Of a stretch of DNA of 64,000 bases, positions 22,327 to 33,681 are shown piece after piece (the first letter of the stretch is position 1; each line of letters begins with the position of its first letter). Under the pieces are notes generated by a model, which was given only the letters and a program-made list of their open reading frames with translations, was not told the origin of the DNA and did no database searches. The position numbers and the translations under genes are program-made. Source of the DNA: Liopterus haemorrhoidalis (taxonomy: Eukaryota > Arthropoda > Insecta > Coleoptera > Dytiscidae); the NCBI GenBank assembly GCA_963971575.1, contig OZ020611.1:60669381-60733380 (forward strand), written 5' to 3'.

Positions 22327-23787
22327 CAGTCATGTGCGTAAAAATAGCAGTGGTTTATGCAAATGGTAAAATTGTATTAATTTTATTTCAAGTTATTTAT
22401 TTATGTAGTTGCAATATATTTATAGTATATGTAATAAGTCTACAATATATTTACGCTGGTAGCATTGAATTTTTAAATAAATATGTAAGTTGCCCCTTAA
22501 ACAAACCAAAAACGTCATTTTTCTAGTGTTCGTAAAAATAGCAGTATACACAAGTTTTCTCATGTTGATATCTGGTAAAACTTCTAAATTTATTCGGAAT
22601 GTGCTATAGGATGCTCCGTTAAAATGGTATCTAATACTGAAAAGTGGACTCTAGAACCTGTAAGTCAGGGTCGGATATCTAAAACTTCGCCGACAACAGA
22701 TAGAAAAATTGTAAGGTATGCAAAGTTAAACCCTTTTATTACTTCTAAACAAATAAAAAACGAATTAGACCTGCCAATTTCTGCATCAACTGTAAGAAAA
22801 CACCTTATAAAAGCAAATCTGAATGCGAGAAGACCAAGAAAATCTCCGATGTTAAACAAGAGACAACGGGAAAATAGAATGCAATTTGCCAAAGAACACC
22901 AATTTTCGCCAGGTCAAAAAGATATTCAACAATATTCTTTGGTCTGATGTAATAAAAATTGTTTTATTTAATCCTGGTAACTTCCAAAAGCAAGTATGCA
23001 GGCCTCCATGCACGAGGTACAATCCTAAGTACACTACAAAGACAATAAAACATGGCGGCTGTAGTGTTATGGCATGGGGATATTTTTCTTGGAACGGATT
23101 GGGCCCTATTTTCTGGATTAAAGATACAATAGACGCGAATGTTTATGTCAGTATCTTGCAGTATGTCATGCTTCCCTTTGCAGAGAAGGAAATGCCTTTA
23201 AAATTGATATTTATGCAATATAATGATCTAAAGCACATTTCGCGCAAAGCAAAAATTTTATTTAACGAAAATAAGGTTACTGTTATGGGTTGGGCAGCTC
23301 AATCTCTGGATTTAAATCCAATAGTAAACTTGTGGGCTGATGTAAAAATTAAAATATATTCTTCAAAACCTGCTAACAAAGAAGAATTATGAGGAGAAAT
23401 TGAAAGAGCTTGGAAATCTATTCCCTTGGAGAAATTTCGGTAGCTAATTGGTTCTATGCCACGAAGATGTGTAGAAGTAATACGAAAATAGGTCATGGAA
23501 CCAAATATTACAGATATAATAAAGAATATCTAATATTAAAATGAGTTTTATTTATTTTATGAAGTGTACTGCTATATTTATGAACAGCGTAATGAGCATA
23601 TTTTTACAAATACTATATATATTTCTTGAATGAATCGACAAAAATGCTTTCTTTTTATCAAAATAATGAAGTTGTTCTTAAAATATAATATATCAGTAAA
23701 ATTTTGGCTTTGTTATTATTTAAACCAATAATTTTTCGTATTTATTCTACTATTTTTCTAATACTGCTATTTTTACGCACATGTCTG
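22327..23787 (+). mobile_element. Complete Tc1-type element, 1461 bp, inactive
   Basis: The ends are cagtcatgtgcgtaaaaata plus gcag at 22327 and its reverse complement (one mismatch, caga for cagt) ending at 23787. TA lies on both sides (22325-22326 and 23788-23789), the target used by this superfamily. A second internal copy of the end motif, gttcgtaaaaatagcagta, lies at about 22530, and a matching internal inverted copy lies at about 23562-23590. This gives the two-binding-site layout known as IR/DR in Tc1-like elements. It encloses one broken transposase gene. Confidence 0.93.
22624..23493 (+). pseudogene. Tc1-like DD34E transposase, broken
   Basis: From ATG 22624 the first frame carries the N-terminal helix-turn-helix part (RKIVRYAKLNPFITSKQI, then SASTVRKHL). 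A frame change near 22915-22945 leads into the catalytic part, with ILWSDVIK (first Asp), RPPCTRYNPKYT and GGCSVMAWGYFSWNGLGP. The second catalytic Asp of the family's QDNDPKH is Tyr here (MQYNDLKH), and the catalytic Glu of DLNPIENLW is Val (DLNPIVNLW). The spacing between those two positions is still 34 residues. Further stops follow at 23390 and 23441 before the terminal block MPRRCVEVIRK. The protein cannot work. Confidence 0.92.
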
Positions 23788-23789
23788 TA

Positions 23790-25380
23790 TAAAAAATAAC
23801 ACGAAATATTTATCGTTGAGATATATTATTGATGTTATTAAAAACATCATCAAAAAAGCTCTCGCGTGCTCATATTTTGCTGTCCTTTCTTGTCGACAGC
23901 TATGTGGGACGAGATATTGGAATGAATACAGACATCTCTATATTTTATCGAAGCTCCATGGCCATATGACGTCATCTATCATGTTCACATGACGTTATTG
24001 CTTCTAGAAAGGCTTGTTTTTTCTCTCTCTGTATGTAATAATCTTGAGTTACATGCAACAGTTGTTTCGCATGCTGCTCTCATATTATAAATAAGAGCAT
24101 CCTTGTATTTAATAACAAATCAAGATAGTTTGTGACTCAATATTTTTCACTTGTAGGTCAGGAAGCATAAATAATAGTTTGTAAACTGTAGCTACAATTC
24201 ACGAGATATTTCACCGGGAACTATTTCTTGGAAAAAAATAAAGTCGTTATAGATATTTATGAAATTCGGACAAATAAAAATATCAATAAGATCAGAACGC
24301 AACTAATATATAAGATGAAATATTTTTGTATGTCTTCAACGTGACCATTAACGTAAGTTGTGGACGAAAATTTTAAGTGGGTCTAATATATTGTCACGGG
24401 GTGAAATCAAGAACTGAATCTTTTCTACAAAATTTATTATATATGATTAATTTACATCAGAATACAATTGTTGGTAAAATGGCTACTGGTGTTGTCCGTT
24501 TAGAAGTTAATTTTAATCTCGTTATTGCCCCGGCTTCTCCAGGATCGGTCGAACCACCCTAGGTATCCGCACGAGGCGAACACGTGGAAAAACCCTTTAG
24601 ACAAAACTCACATCTCGTCTTGGCGACTTCAACAGCTGGGCTGGTCCTTGGGCAGCGTGATGCGGGCTGATCCATAGATCAAACTAAGATAACCTTTTAC
24701 CCTCACACATGTTTGTGTCTGTCCATTTATCTGGCGACTGTTTGTTTGTCTCTCAATCTGTCTATCCGCATTATAAATATTGCAACCAAATGACTGATCC
24801 TAGAGAGATAATGGCATGCATATTTCTACAGTATTTTGATCCACATACAAAAAAATATATGGAACGTATGGACGCCGGACTCACGCAGTTACCTGCTCGC
24901 TTGTTATGAAGCCGCTTCATCAGGACGTCGGGGCTACATGAGGTAACCCGTGCTCCCCTATCTTAATTATATTGTGAAGAAAATATTTTGTTTCCCTCAT
25001 GGGATGCTTATGGTGGAATTTCGTGGATAATCCGGAAAATTCTAGTAAGTCATACCCATGGAAACCATGGTTTCATTAAGTCTCTAGAAAAGCATGGAAC
25101 ATTGTAACAATCGAGCAGAGTTTACTTGGTATCGAGAATTTTTAATGTAGTCAGTTGGTTTGTAATCTTGTTCAGGCAAGTATACAGACAGTTTGTGACT
25201 CCGGGCGAAAAGTGTTGTCAGTATTCCGTATACTACAAAAATATAAATGTAATATTTTAAGTGTAAATAAATTTTACATTCTTGAAAATTCTGCGTTTTT
25301 ATTTGAAGAACTCGAGCACTCCACAAGCTCTGGTGCGAATCTCACCCAGAGCTTAGTTACATGTCGCAACTAACTACGAA
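23790..25380. other. No recognisable feature
   Basis: Short open frames here (for example 24377-24562 and 24709-24909) have no recognised motif. Confidence 0.4.
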
Positions 25381-25925
25381 ATCATGTTCCTCCGTCTTTC
25401 AGCACAGCCGCAAGATGTGGAGGCTAGAAACGTTTCTGTCCGCACTCATCTGCGAAGAAGATGTTTTCTTCCACGCACCCCACCTTCAACACTCAACGAT
25501 ATACGATCTGGGTTTCTTGCGGCTGTTGCTACCGCCGAAGCTAAACTCATTGAGATTCACCACAAACGTGCCATTTGGGTCGAAGATCTCGCTTGAATGA
25601 ACGACAATCTATCCCTTGCGAGTAGTCTCTGGAACATCAACTGTGCTGTATACCCTGTCTTGTCCATTTTTTGTTCGAAATGGCCAAATCCTTCCGGCAT
25701 GGACAACGACGCTAGGCGTATAGAGCTTTAAAATTACATAATCTCGTCGCGAAACGTCTCGGATTCAGTGTGTAATAGACGTACTCAAACTTAAACCACT
25801 ATCCTGGAAACAAAAATCATTTATAAAAATGCTACATATACGCTATCACACAACGAAACTGTCCACCCTATTGCTTATAAAGCAAAAATTTGTGACAGCT
25901 TCTGAGAACTCTCTGTGGCGGGGAA

Positions 25926-26395
25926 TTGGCTGGTAAACAAGCAGAGATGGGTAAGGGAGAACATTTTTGCGCTCTCGCTTATTTAAGCCAGATCCCCCAA
26001 CAGTCGAAGAAACAGATACTTTCGCAGAATATCTATGAAGAACATTTGGTTCTTGAAGACACTCTGGTTATCGCACAGTTCCAGAAATTCATTGTCTTAA
26101 TGAATCCCTGGAACTTCCTCCTAATCGATCCTGCCGAAATCGGCTTATACTCTCATTTAAAAGTTATGCGACCCCGCATTATAGTTGACGCTATAAACAA
26201 CTTCTGGTGGTAGTCCTTCCCATGTGTACACGAGCACTTGGCTCGTATTTTCACCGAGTGCATGGGGAACAACGCCAATTCTCTGGCTTGTGGACTGTGT
26301 TGATCCTCAAAAAGGGTGATTTGTCCAAGCCACAGAATTATCGCCACATTACCTTTCTCAATACGATCTGCGAAGTAAAGTATTTTTATTTAGAA
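25926..26395 (+). pseudogene. LINE reverse-transcriptase fragment (R2/R4-like group?)
   Basis: In one frame near 26190-26285 the sequence reads INNFWW, a stop, SFPCVHEHLARIFTECMGNN. In the next frame, at about 26297-26380, it reads LILKKGDLSKPQNYRHITFL then NTICEV. This matches the pattern FWW....H..LA........LIPKKGDLSKPxNYRPITCLxTIYK from the start of non-LTR reverse transcriptase domains. A stop and a frameshift break it. The preceding open frame, from 25926, may be the adjoining linker region. The clade is uncertain; the 25384-25600 open frame could be part of the same relic. Confidence 0.6.
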
Positions 26396-26399
26396 ATAT

Positions 26400-28320
26400 T
26401 CAAAATGCCTTTAATTTTAATTTAAAAACTTAAGCATATATTTGTAGCTCGACCCATAATAAAAATAAAAATAACTAAAATATTTCTCTTTCAAGTACTT
26501 TCAAGTTGTGTTTACAAGTCCTTGAAAGTGTAATGTTCATATTATTATTATTATTTATTATGCTCCGAGTTACAGATAGATCAAGAATAAACATACAAAA
26601 GTCTTTAAATCACACTTTCAATACTTGTGTGTAATAAAACTTTACTTTCAAGTCGTTAGAGAGAAAACCTGGTCTTCACTTACTAAATATCTATGAAACC
26701 CTGCAATGTATGAAAAATAACACTTTACACCATTTTTTATAAAATTAACATTCCTAATGTTATATTAGGTTTAATAAAAAAATTATTTCTGAAACTGAAA
26801 ACATGTTAAGCCACTGTTGAAAATTATTGAAATTATCAATCTATTTGAAGATATAATTTTTGTCCCATACTAAAACTGGTTTAGTTACTAAATAACATTT
26901 TACGAATACCAAAGATAGATTATATGAATATCAGTATATGGTTTATTATATTCCTTACCCGAATACTAATAAAGATAAGTAAACATCTTTTGGGATTTTC
27001 ATTATAGTCAAATAATGATATGCTCTATATTTATGTGTTTTGTGATTTATTATTCATATAGTTTTGAGGTTTATTAAATGTAAATGTAGCGTACACGTGG
27101 ATGATAATAGGATTATTGCGGCGGCAAAAATTCGACATGTGCAGAATAATATTTTATAAAATTGGTTCTTGTTTGCTATAATTAACCTCACATGTATTCC
27201 CCATCACAGAGCCTCCGGTTATAATCAAGCATTTTATAAATATAAAAACACGTGAATATTATCCATAGCTATCAAAATTATGCTTTATTAAAATTATTAT
27301 TATATTTTAGTAAATAACATTTTCACTGCAGCAAATATATTTACTAACATGTACCAAAATATGTATGTATAAAAACCATTGTCATGCTATAAAAATATTA
27401 AACCAGGACTAATGTAAAATAACGGTAAAACACCACAGATCGTCACGAAACAATAAAATTAAACTATTATACTAGAGTCTAGTCGCGCAAACTTCCCTAC
27501 AATTCGTAGCAAGTTTTAATTCGTCGCGTTTAGCTAATAAACTTCAAAAACTGCGAAAGAAACTCATGGAATGTTTGTGGTGGTACTACAGTGACCCTTG
27601 AGACAAATATACAAAAGGTTTTAGTGGTTTTGTGGTAGTTGTAAGTCAGCTGATGATGAAGAAATATCGAGACGGCCTTTAGTATCAAAAACCAAAAATT
27701 ATGAGAAAGTTAGTGAAATTTCGTTCTGTAAATGCATTATCGAAGGATAAACCGACACCATGTTGCTCATCTGATATTGACGATGAAGATTAAAAATCGT
27801 TAGTGAAATACAATATACAGTGGCCAAAGTATTCGGGAAATTTAGTACTCAAATTACACACTATGTATCCTTGTCCGTTTGCTCAAAAAGGGCATTTCAC
27901 TCATTAATTGAAAAAATTTGGTTCTTCTCCATGAAAACGCCACATACAGCAAGAGTAACAAATGCCAAGAAAGCAAATAGAACAGAAATGCTTCACAGGT
28001 CTGGTGTACCTCACCTTTAAGGGATTATCTTTTAAGAAAATTGCAAATCTCTCTACAAATCGGGACAAATTCCTTTCATGAAAACCAGGTTCTACAGTTT
28101 GGCTTCTTCCTAAATGGCAACAGGTCATTGTAAATGATGGTGAATATATAAATGAATACAGTAACATTATCACATTTTTACAAAAAATAAAATGAATATC
28201 TTTATTGTGAATATGTTTCAAATACATCCTTTAACGGCTCTCAGAAATAAGGACTATCTTTCATACAATCTGCAACCATGATGACCACACAGCAGGAAAC
28301 TGCCTAATAACATTGAGGAA
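26400..28320. other. Mostly featureless AT-rich DNA
   Basis: No supportable coding region. At 27820 the phrase cagtggccaaagtattcggg looks like the end of a Tc1-type element, but no partner end was found. Confidence 0.4.
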
Positions 28321-28321
28321 C

Positions 28322-29970
28322 TAATCGTACATATATAATTAGCTACCGTGTGTTAGTGATTTCGTAACACTGTGACGTCATTTTTCCTAAGGTTCTCGTG
28401 ATTGGCTAACTGGGAAACAAGCTGTTCCCAGTTTGACTTGATTGACAGATATCAACAATATTTTGCAGATTTATTCTCTAAGAAACTGCGAATAAAATAA
28501 CATATAGAAATGTCTAGGGCTTCGTAGGCATAAACAAGAAACTATATACACTGCTATATCCTTCGACCAATATGAATAATATTTTGCAGATTTATTTTCT
28601 TAGAATCTACAAATATAATTATTTACAGAAATGTCTAGGGTTTCGTAGGCATAAACAAGAAACTCTAGACACTACTATATCCTTTGACCAATATGAAGAA
28701 TATTTTGCAGATATATTCTCTAAGAATCTACAAATATAATTACATACATAAGTGTTTAGGGTTTCGTAGGCATAAACAAGAGACTCCTATATCCTTTGAC
28801 CGATATGAACAATATTTTGCAGATTTATTCTCTAACAATCTGCGGATAAAATAACATACAGAAATATCTAGGGTTTCGTAGATATAAATAAGAAACTCTA
28901 GACACTTCTATATTCTTTGATCGATATGAAAAACATTTTGCAAATTTATTCTCTAAAAATCTGCGGATAAAACATCGTATAGAAATATCTAGAATTCGTA
29001 GGCATAAATAAGAAACTGTAGACACTTCTATATTCTTTGATCAATATGAAAAATATTTTGCAGATTTATTATTTAAAAATCTGCGGATAAAATAACCTAT
29101 AGAAATGTATAGGGTTTCGTGGGCATAAACGAGAAACCCTAGGGTACTCCTATAACCTTTGACCGATATGAACAATATTTTTCAGATTTATTTTCTAAGA
29201 ATCTACGAATATAATTATGCATAAATGTCTAGAGTTTCGTCGGCATAAACAAGAGACTCTAGATACTCCTGTTTCCTTTGACCGATATAAACAATATTTT
29301 GCAGATTTATTTTCTAAGAATCTACGAATATAATTGCATACCTAACTGCTTAGGGTTTTGTAGCCATAAACGAGAGACTCTAGATACTCCTTTTTCCTTT
29401 GACCGATATGAACAATATTTTGCACATTTATTCTCTAAAAATCTACGAATATAATTACATAAATAAATATCTAGGGTTTCGTAGGCATAAACAAGAGACT
29501 GTAGATACTCCTGTTTCCTTTGACCGATATAAACAATATTTTGCAGATTTATTTTCTAAGAATCTACGAATATAATTGCATACCTAACTGCTTAGGGTTT
29601 TGTAGCCATAAACGAGAGACTCTAGATACTCCTTTTTCCTTTGACCGATATGAACAATATTTTGCACATTTATTCTCTAAAAATCTACGATTATAATTAC
29701 ATAAATAAATATCTAGGGTTTCGTAGGCATAAACAAGAGACTGTAGATACTCATATTTCCTTTGACCGATATGAACAATATTTTACAGATTTATTCTCTA
29801 AGAAACTGCGGATAAAATTTTATATATAAATGTTTTGGGTTTCGTAGGCATAAACGAGAAACTCTAGACAAGCCTATATCTTTAACTAATATGAACAATA
29901 TTTTGCAGATTTATTCTCTAAGTATCTATATAATTACATATAGATATGTCTACGGTTTCGTAGGCATAAA
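28322..29970. repeat. Tandem array of a ~120-bp unit with a unique leader
   Basis: A leader (taatcgtacatatataatta, 28322 to about 28455) is followed by about twelve units to near 29970. Each unit contains caatattttgcagatttatt, a tctaagaatctacgaatata-like part, and gggtttcgtaggcataaac, at about 120-bp spacing. Units differ by substitutions and small indels, and a two-unit segment (29340-29480 against 29580-29720) looks recently duplicated. The same leader joined to about 1.6 units recurs at 48274-48588, so leader plus array travel together as a mobile unit. Confidence 0.9.
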
Positions 29971-30079
29971 TTATCGTCTCAAATTAGTTTTAGTTTTAAC
30001 AATATAAATGTAATGTACTAAGTAAAAATGAATCGTTTTCTCATCTTAAAATGTTAATGAATAAATAATCTAACTATAT

Positions 30080-30870
30080 AATTAGCAAGGGTTCCAACAA
30101 GATGAGGCATATTCGAGTTGACTTCTAATTATAGAAAAATATAGCAATAGAAGAGTTTTTGGATTAGTAAATATCCTATCAGTTCTAATTAGAAATCCAA
30201 GAATCTTATAAGATTTGATATTATTAATTTGTTCATCAAATATTGATTTCAAATCAATGGTGACGCCTAAATCTTTAATTGTATTAACTTTAACAAGGGT
30301 TGTATCATTAATACTATAATTAATTTCAAATATGTATTAATAAATTCGAGAAAAAAAATTAATAAAATCATTTAAATATGTTTAATTTTGAGTTTATGTT
30401 CTTTACAATATTTAATTATCCGGTTGATATCCTCTTGTATTTTAACACAATCATTGCATGGTGTAACCTGTTTAAATTTTTAAATCGTTAGCATATGAGA
30501 GGAATTTTGAATTTTGAAAACAAAAGGATACATCATTTAAAAAAATGTTGAATAGCAAGATTGGGCCTGAACCGTGGGGAACTCCAGATATATTTTTTTT
30601 ATATTTTGAAATAAATCCATTAATTGTAACAAATTGTTAACAGTCTGTGATATAAGATCTAAACCAAACAAGCAAATTTCCACCCACATCAAATTCAGCA
30701 AGTTTATGTAATAAAATATTATGGTCAGTAATATCAAATTCCTTGCTGAAATCAATGTAAATAGAATCTACCTACAAGCGATTTTCCGTATATAAAATTA
30801 AATTGCTCTTGATTGAGCGTTTGGGGAAAAAACATGTTGTTCATTAATAATACGAGGCTTAACAAAAGAA
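30080..30870 (-). pseudogene. Non-LTR reverse transcriptase relic
   Basis: Read on the minus strand from about 30860: SIYIDFSKEFDITDHNILLH (the DFSKAFDxVDH block), then GVPHGSGPILLFNIFLNDV (GVPQGSxLGPxLFxxxINDL), LSYANDLKI (the catalytic YADD box with Asn for the first Asp), IKDLGVTIDLKSIFDEQI and finally RSQLEYASSCWNP. Several stops and frame changes are present. The order is that of a CR1/Jockey-group enzyme. It is a different lineage from the LINE at 32-36 kb and lies in the opposite orientation. Confidence 0.82.
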
Positions 30871-30919
30871 AATAAAGATTTGTACACTAAATTTTTAAAA
30901 ACTTTCTCGAAAATCTATA

Positions 30920-31340
30920 GCTTTGATTTTTACGTCTGTCTGTCAGTCTGTCTGTTCGGCAAAATTGTAGCCAAACGGCTACACCTAGAGAGTTGAAATT
31001 TGGCCTGCTTATACAACTCTTTGACCCGCACATAGGAAAAATACTAAAACATCTAAAAAACACATCCCCCTAAAAATATAAATAGATATCTGCTCCTCAA
31101 GGTACGTGGATTAACGATCAAAATTTTATTTTTGCAAAATAAATTATTTTTAGGCGAATTTTGCCAAAATTGTACAAAAAAAAATTGTCCCACACCTTGT
31201 AGCCCAGATGGTTTAGACTAAAAATCTGAAAAAATGCTAAGTAATGTACATTTGTGTGAACCGGAATAATACAACAGGAATTTTTAATCAGATTATGTTT
31301 TCGGAAAACGCATTTTTTGTGTTTTTTGCTTGACCATGTA
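30920..31340 (+). repeat. Dispersed repeat family B, copy 1
   Basis: The blocks gtagccaaacggctacacct, gagttgaaatttggcctgc and cctgttgt-like/attattccg-like parts match, in reverse complement, the segment 43905-44380. Strong matches are ggaataatacaacaggaatt against its counterpart near 43965, and the ccagatggtttagactaaaa region against 44010-44035. A cagtctgtctgt-type run sits at 30933-30957. No coding capacity seen. Confidence 0.75.
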
Positions 31341-31384
31341 AAATATTTAATAACTTATGTAATACAGTAAACCAGCATGCTTTG

Positions 31385-31455
31385 ATAGTGTAGTGGTTAG
31401 CATTCTCGCGTTCTAATTTGCAAACTAGGGTTCGCTCCGGTCTCGAGACAATTTT
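31385..31455 (+). repeat. tRNA-like sequence (SINE head or tRNA pseudogene)
   Basis: The phrase gatagtgtagtggttagcat is a strong D-arm/box A match to Asp/Glu/Gly-type tRNAs, and agggttcgctccggt is a box B/T-arm match at tRNA spacing. The acceptor ends do not pair and the anticodon stem is poor, so this is not a functional tRNA gene. A T-rich tract follows it. Confidence 0.55.
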
Positions 31456-32060
31456 ATTTTTTGTTTTTTTTTTTTTGCATTTTTGTTTTGTATAAATTAT
31501 TTTTTCAAAATTCTAGTTATATTTGGGCAAATGTTGCATTTAATTTTTAAAGGCGTAAATTTAATAACCAGTGGAAATTGTTGAAATTGAATACACGAAA
31601 CCAGAGGGGCGGAATTATGACTTAAAACAGCCAATGGAAGCCATAGGCGCAATTTTCAAAATCTTAATGAACCTTGCTATATTCAGATGCTATATGCGGA
31701 TATTCAGATGATTGAGTGAAGGTCATAATTGACAATTATATAGCTCCTACATTATTTTAAAAAATTATTGGTAGAAAGTGAATATTTTTTTGAGAATTTT
31801 ACAACAAATTATAAAGAAAAAATATGTGATTGCAAAAATATGCTCAATTTTTGTGCCAGTGTTTAAATACAATTATTAAAAACAATTGAAAGTTTAAAAT
31901 TGTCTAACAAATAAACTGATAAGACATTCAAGTAAGTGCGAGTTTTGAAACAGGTGAACAGTGTAGTGACATCATAAGCTATCCAGTGGCAGCCCAACAA
32001 ATCTTTAAATTTACATGTATTTGCTATTTATACATTCTGAAATAATTTTTTAATGCAAAT

Positions 32061-33031
32061 ATGCCTGTGTTAGTGTGCAACAAGTGTCGGAAAAATATTG
32101 AATCAATAGACTTCGCAAAGTGTGTAGATTGTAACGGTAATTATCATTTTGAATGCTCTATTGCTGAACATAATTACAAGAAACTTGGAAGACAACAAAA
32201 GAGTTGGAAAAGCATGAAGTGTCAAGAAGGAGTATCAACTAGATCTATGCGGGAAACCGGTTTCATGGAAAATATGCCTGAAAAACATTGCAAAAATTGT
32301 GAAAAAATGGAACAGAAGCTAGACAACATAAGCCTACGTATTAACGAATTAATTACATTAAAAGATGACTTTAACGAGCTTAAAAAGTCAATTATCTTCA
32401 TGTCTGAAAAATATAAAGAATTGACATTAAAACATACAAGGAAGAAGTAAAAAATAACAATAAAATTATTCAGGATTTCACCTTCAAGAACAATCAAAAA
32501 GATATCCAGATTAAACAACTTAACGAACAAATGGGGCAACTTGATCAGTACAGCAGAAATCAGAACGTGGAGATACATGGGATTCCTGTTAGAGACGGTG
32601 AAAGCTGTAAAAATATTATAAAATCTGTTGCAAATGAACTACAGGTCGACATAAGTACTGAAGAAATAGATGTCGCACATCGTCTTTACAACTCGAAGCC
32701 AAACGTCAGCCCTCCAATTCTAGCCCGCCTTACAACACACACTAAACGGGACGCTTTAGTTACAAGAAAAATCTTAGTGGTTACTAATCGCAATATTCCA
32801 GGAGTGGAATTAGGGAAAAAAATTTACATCTCGGAACACTTAACAAGCTACAATAAAAACTTGTTAAGATTGGCCAAAATTAGAGCTAGGGATGTGAATT
32901 TTAAATTCGTGTGGTTTAAGAATAACAAGTTATTAGTTCGGCAAAATGAAAATACCCCTGTAATTCGTATCAATAATGAAACGGATATCAATAATAAAAT
33001 GCAAAGGGCGACTCAAAATTTTGAAAATTAA
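32061..33031 (+). pseudogene. LINE ORF1 protein (PHD-like finger plus coiled coil), frameshifted
   Basis: ORF1 proteins bind the element RNA and form ribonucleoprotein particles. From ATG 32061 the N-terminus has Cys6, Cys9, Cys21, Cys24, His29 and Cys32, in the spacing of a PHD/RING-like finger. The distal pair is damaged (WKSMKCQ where WKCxKC is expected). A Lys/Glu-rich, probably coiled-coil part follows. The frame stops at 32450, but the neighbouring frame continues the protein from about 32423 (DIKTYKEEVKNNNK) to the stop at 33031. That second part includes LDQYSRNQNVEIHGIPV, VAHRLYNSK and KIYISEHLTSYNKNLLRLAK, the conserved C-terminal block of insect LINE ORF1 proteins. One frameshift separates the halves. 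Confidence 0.85.
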
Positions 33032-33086
33032 GCTTCTTAATAATCTTATTATATAATTGTAGACTTTAAAATGAATAAGGGATTTA

Positions 33087-33551
33087 GGAATTTATTTAGC
33101 TGAACTTGAAAATAATGAAATTCAGACTCACATATATAGTTCAATTAAAGAATTAAATAGAGATATTATTAACCTTAATAAAAACAACGGTAACATAAAT
33201 ATATTTCATACTAATATAAGAAGCTTATCAAAAAATTTTGATGAACTTGATTTATTAATCTCACAGCTGCACAATAGTTGTGATATAATTATTTTATCAG
33301 AAACATGGCATGTTCACAATATTGAATATTTCACGATCAATGGTTACACATCATATTACAATAATAGTGCATATAATCAGAATGATGGGGTTGTCTTGTT
33401 TGTAAAAAAAGGATATCAGCATTCAGTAAAACATTTTGAGGTAGCACAAAATTTAAACATTACTCGAGTCGAAATTAATATACAAAATAATAAATTTGGA
33501 ATAACAGCTGTGTATAAACCTCCACCTTTTAATGTTAATACTTTTTGTTAA
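33087..33551 (+). pseudogene. LINE ORF2 endonuclease domain, N-terminal part
   Basis: The frame from 33087 contains NINIFHTNIRSLSKNFDELD, IIILSETWH (the SETW/SETH catalytic Glu motif of APE-type endonucleases), GVVLFVKKG and GITAVYKPPPF (the YxPP block). It has no good ATG and ends at a TAA (33549-33551) created at the start of the 56-bp tandem duplication. The rest of the endonuclease, including CLDHIF and ITDHSPTLLQ, lies in the next frame, from about 33700 to 33900. The domain is therefore split, and the element could not nick DNA as it stands. Confidence 0.85.
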
Positions 33552-33658
33552 TGTTAATACTTTTATCGAGTATATTAGTCAATACTTAATTAATGTTACT
33601 TAGTTAATGTTAATACTTTTATCGAGTATATTAGTCAATACTTAGAATCACATTCTAA
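33547..33658. repeat. 56-bp tandem duplication inside ORF2
   Basis: The 42-base stretch that begins gttaatgttaatacttttat occurs at 33547 and again at 33603. Because 56 is not a multiple of three, the duplication shifts the frame and inactivates ORF2. Confidence 0.92.
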
Positions 33659-33681
33659 ATCTCCAAATGAACTCTTTATAG

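Noticed and set aside
24893..24930. Third hammerhead motif (cttcatcagg on the plus strand)
   Set aside because: The complement has CTGATGA but no GAAA at the right distance and no helix III.
27820..28020. Tc1-type element starting at cagtggccaaagtattcggg
   Set aside because: Only one possible end was seen, with no matching inverted end and no transposase blocks downstream.
28322..29970. Regularly spaced repeats suggestive of a CRISPR array
   Set aside because: The whole ~120-bp unit repeats, with no unique spacers, in a eukaryotic transposon-rich context; it is a tandem satellite-like array.
31385..31455. Functional tRNA gene
   Set aside because: Box A and box B are good but the acceptor ends do not pair and the anticodon stem is broken; kept only as tRNA-like.
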